Assembly: GCA_947492525.1 (NCBI GenBank)
Contig: CANLNQ010000034.1
Coordinates: forward strand, 1 to 64,000
Direction: 5' to 3'
Source: an uncultured Granulosicoccus sp.
GTDB taxonomy: Bacteria > Pseudomonadota > Gammaproteobacteria > Granulosicoccales > Granulosicoccaceae
Length of the DNA stretch: 64,000 nt
Shown: positions 57,701 through 64,000 of the stretch, in pieces
How positions within the stretch are numbered: the first letter of the stretch is position 1
Layout of the letters: every line of letters begins with the position of its first letter
Program-made: the position numbers and the translations under genes
Notes under the pieces: generated by a model
What the model was told of the DNA's origin: nothing
Databases searched by the model: none
The model's input: only the letters and a program-made list of their open reading frames with translations

Positions 57701-59115
57701 ATGGTCAGCTGGCCTCCCTGAACACGGAAAGAACCGTGCTGCAGGCACAGCTGGGTGAAATCGGTGATAGCCGCGATGGCCTGGAAAACGAGGTCGTCGA
57801 ACTGGGAGCCATGGTCGGCGATCTGGAAGCTCAGCTGGCGGTATCCACTGAAGCACACGACAGTGACGCCAGCACCATTGAAGGCCTGCAAAGCGAACTG
57901 ACGGCGGTGCAGACTCAGGTTGAGGGTCTGGAGGCGGAGCTGGCTGCAGCCAATGAAGCCTCTGCGACCGCGTCCACGGCGATGGCTGAAGTTCAGCAGA
58001 CACTGGACAGCACCCTGCAGGAAAAGACCGCGCTGGAGCAGCAGTTGGCAGATTCCGAAGTGCTGGTTGGTGATTTGCAGTCGCAGCTGAGTACCGCCAC
58101 GGCGCAGATCGGAGATCTCGAAGCACAGTTGGCCGAGACAAACGCTCAGCGCGACGCTCTCGAAGCGGAGCTGGCCAGTGCGCAGTCCGAGCTGGGAGAT
58201 ACCGGTTCACAGTTGCAGACCTTGCGATCCACGCTGGAGTCCGACACCAGCACGCTGAGTGCTCAGATCGCGGCTCTGGAAACCGAAAAGGCTGATCTCG
58301 AAGGTCAGCTGCAGGCAGCGCAGGAAACGCGGGCTGCACTGGAATCCGACGTCAGCGAGTTGCAGACCCGAGTTGCCGAGCTGGAAACCGAGCAAGGCAG
58401 TCTGAGCGAAGAGAAGGCAGGCATCGAAGCTTCGCTGGCTGAACTGCAGACAAGCAAAGATGGACTGGACAGCCAGCTGAGCGAGTTGAGCGCTGCGAAA
58501 GCTGATCTGGAAGCAAGGCTGGCCGATGCCGAGAAAGCTTCTGCCGACTTGCGTGAGCAATTGGCAGAGAGTAATCGCGGCGCTGCCGAGCAGCTGTCAC
58601 TGGCGGAGAATCTGGCTGCGAAGCTGGCCGATCTGCAAGGGCAGACGCAAAGCGAAGAGCAACAAGCCCAGTCACTGCGCGACACCATCGAGTCCAGGCT
58701 TGCGGCCAATGACGTCGAGGGTGTGACCGTCAGTGTGCGGGATGACAACGGCATCGAAGTCAACCTGCCCAGCGGCGCACTGTTCCTGTCTGGCAGAGCT
58801 CGCCTGAGTCCTGCAGGCCGTACCTTGATGACCAAGGTCGCTGCAGCGCTGGAAGACCTGGACAACGATATCGTCGTCGAAGGCCATACTGACAGCATTC
58901 CTGTGACCGGTGAGCTTCTGGCCTTCTTCCCCAGCAACTGGGAACTGTCGGTTGCTCGTGCTGCCAATACCGTGAACTTTCTGGAGTCGCAAGCCGGCGT
59001 CAGTGCTGATCGTCTGTCAGCGACCGGTTATGGTTCGCAGCGGCCTGTCGCGCCCAACAACACGCGTGAGGGACGTGCGCTGAATCGACGCGTGGAGCTG
59101 GTTGTTCAACCTTGA
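54718..59115 (+). CDS. Giant membrane-anchored coiled-coil protein with C-terminal OmpA domain
   Basis: The 1465-residue protein starts with a single transmembrane anchor (residues about 15-33, YQLKFVLAALALIALVAAWV). Residues about 45-1330 are almost entirely Glu/Ala/Leu/Gln/Ser-rich coiled coil. From about 1345 there is an OmpA/MotB-type peptidoglycan-binding domain: GHTDSIPVTG, SNWELSVARAANTVNFL, LSATGYGSQRPVAPNNTREGRALNRRVEL. The layout suggests a long rod anchored in the inner membrane whose tip binds peptidoglycan. The ATG at 54718 is preferred over the TTG at 54691. Its stop overlaps the ubiX start. Five related heptad-rich repeats lie in the middle (56650-57240). No family with this exact design was recognised. 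Confidence 0.85.
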   Translation: MFREFEKAPSRSSYQLKFVLAALALIALVAAWVSRSNTVHDLKSTQLERDQVTLLLDERGAELESAEQIIADLESEQEVLREAIASGESELASLREQMEALGAERDETQGLLADAGQSKSELEEQVAALTAELETAQARMSELDAERQAAAIQLESVVAAIDIEADERIVSRDSQISELNDEVARLQALVEESGKQVEERDAKVAELNERIASLQSELQASGQLASDSDARLMELNEEIAALHQTIAERESQLQEQVALIREQEVQILQQQASVGEQEAVLGFAQSELQSLQSAASFSGNELRNAEASYNSLLTVYDTDVAQLNAEIGDLEARKAALESDMENLKGHIVDVEDELSATQDRLAQTESTLSETQTALADTETQLADARESLSAAEQDLQSRNEELAVVQADMTASEGDLQAQIDHKTAQLADLQSEYNALEQRFQAAQTAIAERESNVGELHYRVQSLLSSSDNLDSELETSRQSYAVLQGQFDSEVVALNVEIGELEAQKQALQAEVEDLTVQGQTLRSEKGQLQLALGGLQEELEQVREQSTAEIETRTAEIQSLQAAVSEQEQSLESQVAELQANVDELRSVRDSLVSERDSMQAAMNELAADKESLATAQASLEAEQTAAAESLIALEAEVGELQATVDIQKPVIAELRQRNAELEEELAAARAIAEEEQITYEAQLAELQATIDLQKPALAELRSRSSALDEQRAQMAMSVNSLQAQLEDVSGGQNEELLAAQAAAEELQATIDLQVPVIAELRQRSSSLEAELAARQSRIEELQATVAEQEAALEELRTRSASLEEAAAGKDAEIAELQSTIDLQKPAIAELRARASDLDVERARMATQVTVLESQLRDAEASNADSEALASLQAEKAELESRVSEIQSLFDSSANQTDEQVETLTAANEELTAKSEELAAANETLEEANAFIKDRVDTLRAERDAAMEQLGTLETEQAALNQQLVDMENGNAVLREKVLSLEEDKAELDGQLASLNTERTVLQAQLGEIGDSRDGLENEVVELGAMVGDLEAQLAVSTEAHDSDASTIEGLQSELTAVQTQVEGLEAELAAANEASATASTAMAEVQQTLDSTLQEKTALEQQLADSEVLVGDLQSQLSTATAQIGDLEAQLAETNAQRDALEAELASAQSELGDTGSQLQTLRSTLESDTSTLSAQIAALETEKADLEGQLQAAQETRAALESDVSELQTRVAELETEQGSLSEEKAGIEASLAELQTSKDGLDSQLSELSAAKADLEARLADAEKASADLREQLAESNRGAAEQLSLAENLAAKLADLQGQTQSEEQQAQSLRDTIESRLAANDVEGVTVSVRDDNGIEVNLPSGALFLSGRARLSPAGRTLMTKVAAALEDLDNDIVVEGHTDSIPVTGELLAFFPSNWELSVARAANTVNFLESQAGVSADRLSATGYGSQRPVAPNNTREGRALNRRVELVVQP
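56650..57240 (+). repeat. Five degenerate protein-level repeats in the coiled coil
   Basis: The pattern ELQATIDLQKPAIAELRxRxSxL recurs near 56653, 56788, 56968, 57073 and 57178, at spacings of about 105-180 bp. It differs from the surrounding coiled coil by the Pro in LQKP, present in three or four of the five copies, which would break the helix. Each copy is diverged at DNA level. Confidence 0.75.
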
Positions 59116-59801
59116 ATACCGACGCGGATACCGATAACGTCATCGATATCGACACGGGACAGGTATCCGCATCGGCAGAAGAGAGGGCGTTCGACAAGAC
59201 CATCTGTGTCGCCATGACCGGTGCATCAGGCATTCAGTACGCCTTGCGGCTGATTGAATGCCTGGTACAGGCCAATTGCGAGGTCTATGTACTGATGTCC
59301 AAGCCGGCGCGCATCGTCATGGGTATGGATACCGAAATACCGGTGCCTGCCCGTACGGCACAAGTGCAATCACAGTTCTCCGAGATGTTCGGTGCACGTG
59401 ACGGGCAGCTGAAAGCCTTCGGTCAGGAGGAGTGGACCGCGCCTGTTGCCAGTGGGTCGGGAGTTCCCGATGCCATGGTGATCTGTCCGTGTACAACCGG
59501 TACACTGGCGTCGGTGGCCGCTGGTACCTGTAACAACTTGCTGGAACGAGCCGCTGATGTCGTGATCAAGGAAGGTCGGAAGTTGATCGTGATGCCAAGA
59601 GAGATGCCGTTTTCCCTGATTCACCTGGAAAACATGTCTCGACTGGCTCGAGCGGGCGTGGTGATCATGCCGCCAAACCCCGCCTTTTACAATTTGCCGA
59701 AAACCATCGATGAGCTGATTGATTTCGTCGTGGCACGTATCATGGATCAGCTCGACGTGAAGCAGGACTTGATGCCTCGCTGGGGTATTGACGAAGAGTA
59801 G
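59112..59801 (+). CDS. ubiX: Flavin prenyltransferase UbiX
   Basis: UbiX makes prenylated FMN, the cofactor of the UbiD decarboxylase in ubiquinone synthesis. The 229-residue protein has the FMN-binding start VAMTGASGIQYALRLIECL, the ICPCTTGTLASVAAGTCNNLLERAADV block and PREMPFSLIHLENM. The start appears to be a TTG at 59112 overlapping the previous stop (TTGA), as no other upstream codon keeps the first strand; this leaves an N-terminal extension of about 28 acidic residues. ubiD is not in the window. Confidence 0.94.
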   Translation: MNTDADTDNVIDIDTGQVSASAEERAFDKTICVAMTGASGIQYALRLIECLVQANCEVYVLMSKPARIVMGMDTEIPVPARTAQVQSQFSEMFGARDGQLKAFGQEEWTAPVASGSGVPDAMVICPCTTGTLASVAAGTCNNLLERAADVVIKEGRKLIVMPREMPFSLIHLENMSRLARAGVVIMPPNPAFYNLPKTIDELIDFVVARIMDQLDVKQDLMPRWGIDEE

Positions 59802-59866
59802 TGGTCACTGGACCACAAAGGCGCCTACATTCGACAATTCGAGAAGTTCGCACTGGTTTATCGCTT

Positions 59867-60451
59867 ATGCAACTACCTCTGTTTCCACTGTCCAGCATCG
59901 TTATGCCCGAGGGCCTGATGCCGCTGCGTCTCTTCGAGCGGCGTTACATCGACATGGTCAAGGATTGTTTCCGCAATGAATCCGGTTTCGGTGTCTGCCT
60001 GATAAAGTCCGGCAGAGAGGCAGGTGGTGTGGCCGAGCCCTATCCGTTGGGCACTCGCGTTTCCATCGTCGATTTCGACCAGGGGCCTGACGGTTTGCTG
60101 CATATCACCGTCAAGGGCGAAGAGGAGTTTCGTCTGCTCACCTATGTGAGCTCCGACTCGGGTCTTCTGCTCGGGGAGGTGGAGGCACTTGCCCCGCAAC
60201 CGCCTACCCCCATGTTGCCGGAATACGAATTGCTGGCGCAGAAGCTGGACCTGATACTGAATTATCTCGAAACCGATATCCACTTCGAAGAGAAGCGTCT
60301 GGACGATGCGGATTGGGTCAGTCACAGACTGCTGGAAGTGCTGCCGCTGACCAGTGAGGCAAAATATGAATTGCTGCAGATGGAAAGCAACAACGAGCGA
60401 TTGAATGCACTCAGAGCCTTGCAGATCGAGATAGCTGAACGACCGGCCTGA
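59867..60451 (+). CDS. Lon substrate-binding domain protein (stand-alone)
   Basis: The ATG at 59867 gives 194 residues (MQLPLFPLSSIVMPEGLMPLRLFERRYIDMV). This is the N-terminal (LAN/substrate-binding) domain of Lon without the ATPase or protease parts. The C-terminal helix bundle (LLAQKLDLILNYL ... WVSHRLLEVLPLTSEAKYELLQ) also fits. Stand-alone Lon N-domain proteins are common in proteobacteria; their role in proteolysis is not settled. It lies 65 bp after ubiX and meets argA convergently with 2 bp between stops. Confidence 0.9.
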   Translation: MQLPLFPLSSIVMPEGLMPLRLFERRYIDMVKDCFRNESGFGVCLIKSGREAGGVAEPYPLGTRVSIVDFDQGPDGLLHITVKGEEEFRLLTYVSSDSGLLLGEVEALAPQPPTPMLPEYELLAQKLDLILNYLETDIHFEEKRLDDADWVSHRLLEVLPLTSEAKYELLQMESNNERLNALRALQIEIAERPA

Positions 60452-60453
60452 GG

Positions 60454-61803
60454 CTACAGCGCCTTCTGATAGATTTTGGAGTTGCGCGCCTGGTTGTAGC
60501 TTGCGCGGCGACCGGGTGGCAGATCCTCCAGTGACATTTCGGTATAGCCACGAGCGATGAACCAGTGACCTGTGCGTGTGCTGAGAATTCTTGCATGGCG
60601 GCGTGCATGCTGCCGCGCCTGCTCCTCCAGATGCGTCAGCAACTGATCTGCCCGACCCTGACCGCGGTAGTCCGGATGCGTGGCAATGCAGGCGATCTCA
60701 GCCGTGGATGAGTCCTCATCCAGATAGAGTGCAGCGCAAGCGACGATAGTGCCATCTCGCTCACTGACGACAAAACGGTCGATATCCAGCTCAAGCGCCT
60801 CGCGAGAGCGGCTGACCAGCGTTCCACTGGCCTGCAGCGGGTTGATCAGTTCGATGATGCCGCCAACATCCGAGATGGTGGCTGGTCGGATGTGTTCCCA
60901 ACGCTCCGCGGTAATCAGAGTGCCGCTGCCATCGCGTGTGAACAACTCCCTGAGAAGAGCGTTGGGGTCGTCATTCTGCAGCAGATGCACCCGTTCGACG
61001 CCTTCACGACAGGCTTTCACGGCGTTGGGCAGAATCTGTTCGAGACTCAGATCCGTAGGCGCTTCCTCGTTGGCCATGTGGAACTCGCCGGCTGCGCCAT
61101 AGAGACTTTCGATACGGTTGGCACTGGCCTGCTGCAGGACCGCGTCATCCTGATCGCGCGGCAGTGCATCAACCAGGAACGCCAGTTTGTCCGCCTTGAG
61201 GGCGATGGCCGTGGCCGTGGCCACTTCCGTGACGGTGACATTGAACACCTCGCCCGTGAGCGAATAGCCCAGAGGCGGCAGCAGCACCAGGTGGCCTGCG
61301 TTGAGCAGGCTTTGTATGGCATCGCGATGCACTTCGCGGACAGAACCGGTGTGCTGGAAGTCGATTCCCTCATGCACACCGAAAGGCTGAGCTGTCACGA
61401 AATTGCCGGATGTGACCGCCAGGCGCGCACCCGCCATCGGGGTATTCGGCAAACCCATCGACAGTCTGGCTTCCAGGTCATTTCTGGCAAGGCCGGTGGC
61501 GGTGATGATGGTGGACAGAGCCCGAGAATCGGTGACTCTGCGCCCGTCCACGATATGGCTGCGCTGTCTTGACTGTGCAAGCTGATGATCCACCTGGTCG
61601 CGGATACCGAAACACAGCACAAGACGTAAACCAATATGGCTCAACAAGGTCAGATCATGTGTCAGGGTTGGCAGGAGATCGCTCTTCAGCATGCTCCCCG
61701 GCAAGGCCAGCACCAGTGTCTTGCCTCTGTGAGCATTGATGTAGGGTGAGGCGGCCCGAAACCAGTTGATGGCCTCATCAGTGCCGTGGGTCTGATTGGT
61801 CAT
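60454..61803 (-). CDS. argA: N-acetylglutamate synthase
   Basis: ArgA acetylates glutamate with acetyl-CoA, the first step of arginine synthesis. The ATG at 61803 gives 449 residues, close to the E. coli length. The N-terminal amino-acid-kinase-like domain (KTLVLALPGSMLKSD ... LVLCFGIRDQVD) is the usual site of arginine feedback inhibition. The C-terminal GNAT domain has THPDYRGQGRADQLLTHLEEQA. The two-domain form fits ArgA of gammaproteobacteria rather than single-domain synthases. Confidence 0.95.
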   Translation of the reverse strand: MTNQTHGTDEAINWFRAASPYINAHRGKTLVLALPGSMLKSDLLPTLTHDLTLLSHIGLRLVLCFGIRDQVDHQLAQSRQRSHIVDGRRVTDSRALSTIITATGLARNDLEARLSMGLPNTPMAGARLAVTSGNFVTAQPFGVHEGIDFQHTGSVREVHRDAIQSLLNAGHLVLLPPLGYSLTGEVFNVTVTEVATATAIALKADKLAFLVDALPRDQDDAVLQQASANRIESLYGAAGEFHMANEEAPTDLSLEQILPNAVKACREGVERVHLLQNDDPNALLRELFTRDGSGTLITAERWEHIRPATISDVGGIIELINPLQASGTLVSRSREALELDIDRFVVSERDGTIVACAALYLDEDSSTAEIACIATHPDYRGQGRADQLLTHLEEQARQHARRHARILSTRTGHWFIARGYTEMSLEDLPPGRRASYNQARNSKIYQKAL

Positions 61804-61940
61804 GGAATGCAGTAGTAACCGTTGCCTGAGTGCGAGCAGAATGCGAAACCGTGTGCTGCCGCCTATAGTAAACCGCCAGTGCACCACACGGCGACTGATG
61901 TGGAACACTTGTTGCGCACCATTGAACACCAGATCCGGAG

Positions 61941-64000
61941 ATGAATGCAGTGTTAGATCGCCTGAGTCCCTGTAGTGCCCTTACGCCTGAGCGCCGATTC
62001 ATCTCCAGCCACCGGCGCCGACTCCTGGCAGCCGTGATGCTGGCAGTGTGCAGTGGCATGGTGGCGACGGGGGCGCAATCCGCGCCGGAAGAGGACAGCT
62101 GGGCGAAAACCGTGTCGCAGGCTGCCGACTCGGTAGTCTCCCTGCAGCTTTCTCAATTACGCAATTTCGACGACTCGGAGCAGGGTGGCAGCACGGCTAC
62201 CGGATTCGTGGTCGATGCCGGGCGGGGCATCATTCTGACCAATCGGCATGTGGTAGGTTCTGGGCCGATCCGCATTTCGGCCACCTTCCAGAATCAGGAA
62301 CGAGTGGATGCCGTGCCGCTGTATCGTGACCCGATACACGACTTCGCGTTCATTCGCTACGACCCGCAAGACCTGACGTATTCACAGCCGCAGTCACTGA
62401 GCTTGCGCCCTGACAAGGTCAGCACCGGCATGAACATCCGTGTCATCGGCAGTGATGGTGGGGAGCAGTTATCCATTCTGCCCGGGACCATCGCACGGCT
62501 TGATCGCGAGGTGCCTACCTACGGGCGCTACGGTTACAACGATTTCAATACCTTCTATCTACAGGCTGCATCGGGTACATCCGGAGGCAGCTCGGGCTCC
62601 CCGGTCATCGATTTCGATGGCGATGTGGTGGCGTTGAATGCGGCGGCAAATACCCGCACTGCGAGCAGTTTCTTTCTGCCCCTGCCGCGCATTCTGCACG
62701 CGCTGGAGAAGCTGCAGGCAGAGCAGGCCATCGATCGTGGTGGTTTTCAGACCTTGTTCAGTTACCAGCCATTCAGGGAGTTGCGTCGTCTTGGTCTGGA
62801 TGAGCAGACCGAGGCTGACGTGCGCGCCGGCCATGACAACTCCACCGGGATGATGACGGTCGGACAGGTGATTCCCGGCGGGGTGGCTGACGGCAAACTG
62901 CAAGCAGGTGACATTCTGGTGTCCGTTGCAGAGACTCTGATGACGGATTACGTCACTTTGGAGGCGACACTGGACGAGGCCATCGGTCAGACCCTTCCGG
63001 TGGAGGTGATCAGGCAAGGTGCGCGAGAACGCGTCGATATCCGGGTTGCCGATCTGAATGCCCTGGCTCCGGACCGGTTTCTGGAATTGGGCGATTCGAT
63101 CCTGCAGGACATGTCCATTCAACACGCAAGAGCCATGAATCGTAAGCAGGAAGGCGTCGTCGTGATGCAGCCCGGATTCGTCTTCTCTGCGGCGAGTGTG
63201 CCTCAGAATGCCCTGGTTACCGAGGTCGAAGGTCGGGCTGTCAGCAACATCTCAGACTTCATCAGTGCACTGGAAGCGTCTGCCGACCAGGGCAAGAGGA
63301 CCATGCGCTTTATCGTGCCCGGACGAGAATTCAGTTCGGAACTGACACAGTTCGAACTGGACAAGCGCTGGTTCGGCAATCGGGTGTGTCGACGAGTTGA
63401 CGATGCCCGCTTCTGGGACTGCGAGAACGTGGAGCTGCCAGAGCCGGCCAGCGATGGAGGCCAGTCTCTGGTGAACGTGCCCCGTTATGACGACGCTCTG
63501 TTGGACAAGGTGGCACCCGCCATGGTGCTGGTGGATTTTGCGATACCGTATTCCTCCGACAATGTGTATGCCCGTCATTTCAAGGGGGTCGGCGTCGTGA
63601 TCGACAAGGTTGAAGGGCTGGTCGCCGTTGACCGGAATACCGTACCGGTGGGGCTCGGGGAGCTGGATCTGACGTTCTTCGGATCTCTGGAAGTGCCAGC
63701 CCGGGTGGTCTTCCTGCACCCGAGACATAACGTGGCATTGTTGCAGTACGATGCCTCGCTGTTGGTTGACGCTGACTTCGAGGCGCTTCGGCTCATGGAC
63801 TCAGAAACGACGCTGCCTGACGAGTTGACGATGGTCGGCTATCGAGCCGATGGTACTTTTCGTCGACACGAAGTCGACGACCTGAGTCACCTGACTATCG
63901 GCTTCGGTCCGCCGGGCCTGCCACGGTTTCAGCAGGCTCCGGTGGATGTGTACGGTGTGCCCAATGTTCCGCCTTCCCTGGGTGGACCACTGGTGGATGA
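61941..64000 (+). CDS. Exported HtrA-type serine protease of the DEG7/Nma111 family (partial)
   Basis: An open frame from ATG 61941 (686 codons) continues past the right edge. A signal peptide (RRRLLAAVMLAVCSGMVATGAQSA) predicts export. The first protease domain has His103 (TNRHVVG), Asp134 (PIHDFAF) and Ser218 in GTSGGSSGSPV. A PDZ-like domain follows at about 286-372 and a second near 400-455. From about 510 a second, degenerate protease-like half appears: the His position reads AVDRNTVPV and the Asp position HPRHNVALLQYD. This layout and the GGSSGSP form resemble eukaryotic Nma111 and DEG7 rather than DegP (GNSGG). A GTG at 61950 is an alternative start. Confidence 0.85.
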   Translation, partial: MNAVLDRLSPCSALTPERRFISSHRRRLLAAVMLAVCSGMVATGAQSAPEEDSWAKTVSQAADSVVSLQLSQLRNFDDSEQGGSTATGFVVDAGRGIILTNRHVVGSGPIRISATFQNQERVDAVPLYRDPIHDFAFIRYDPQDLTYSQPQSLSLRPDKVSTGMNIRVIGSDGGEQLSILPGTIARLDREVPTYGRYGYNDFNTFYLQAASGTSGGSSGSPVIDFDGDVVALNAAANTRTASSFFLPLPRILHALEKLQAEQAIDRGGFQTLFSYQPFRELRRLGLDEQTEADVRAGHDNSTGMMTVGQVIPGGVADGKLQAGDILVSVAETLMTDYVTLEATLDEAIGQTLPVEVIRQGARERVDIRVADLNALAPDRFLELGDSILQDMSIQHARAMNRKQEGVVVMQPGFVFSAASVPQNALVTEVEGRAVSNISDFISALEASADQGKRTMRFIVPGREFSSELTQFELDKRWFGNRVCRRVDDARFWDCENVELPEPASDGGQSLVNVPRYDDALLDKVAPAMVLVDFAIPYSSDNVYARHFKGVGVVIDKVEGLVAVDRNTVPVGLGELDLTFFGSLEVPARVVFLHPRHNVALLQYDASLLVDADFEALRLMDSETTLPDELTMVGYRADGTFRRHEVDDLSHLTIGFGPPGLPRFQQAPVDVYGVPNVPPSLGGPLVD

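Overview
The window reads as about 64 kb of chromosome from a fairly GC-rich gammaproteobacterium. Supporting signs are the ygfZ / sdhE-ygfX neighbourhood, a homodimeric-type AceE, ParE, the CarA-CarB-GreA order, a DUF3461 gene, the CysI-DUF934 pair and a full set of type IV minor pilin genes. The exact genus cannot be fixed from sequence alone; a large-genome marine member of the Chromatiales/Granulosicoccus type is only a guess. No rRNA, tRNA, CRISPR array, phage or insertion sequence was recognised.

Layout. 1-6.5 kb is an accessory, envelope-directed island: the Thr-Asp-Thr-Gly repeat tail of a protein that starts left of the window, a small anchored protein, a GH16 glycoside-hydrolase lipoprotein, a modular protein ending in a probable outer-membrane barrel, and a second GH16 lipoprotein whose catalytic motif has lost its central Asp. 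6.5-12.4 kb (minus strand) carries pdxJ-acpS and a succinate dehydrogenase operon in which sdhCDAB lies between two assembly factors, an SDHAF4-like gene (DUF1674) upstream and sdhE downstream, followed by ygfX. 12.5-24.8 kb is mostly housekeeping on the plus strand: ygfZ, a DUF2007 protein, (minus) a thioredoxin-TPR protein, parE and a metallo-hydrolase, carA-carB-greA, a Tat-exported MepK-like peptidase and a small exported protein. 24.8-27.4 kb holds ycaR and the sulfite reductase pair cysI-DUF934.

27.5-43.8 kb is the most distinctive part: eleven minus-strand genes forming two minor pilin sets in series, fimT-pilV-pilW-pilX-pilY1-pilE followed by fimT-pilV-pilW-pilX-pilY1. Both PilY1 proteins have a von Willebrand A domain split by inserted repeat modules, two in one and four in the other. 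These genes would make the tip and initiation complex of type IV pili, with the PilY1 proteins as candidate adhesins or sensors.

43.9-64 kb holds a lone hydantoinase-A-like gene, a DUF3461 gene, the pyruvate dehydrogenase operon aceE-aceF-lpdA (E2 and E3 both carry a lipoyl domain), mtaB, a 1465-residue membrane-anchored coiled-coil protein ending in an OmpA peptidoglycan-binding domain, ubiX, a Lon-substrate-domain protein, argA, and the start of an exported serine protease of the DEG7/Nma111 type that runs off the right edge.

The best leads for new biology are the split-VWA PilY1 pair in tandem pilin operons, the bacterial Nma111/DEG7-like protease, a PdxJ with Gln in place of two catalytic residues, the GH16 pair around the barrel protein, and the giant OmpA coiled-coil protein.
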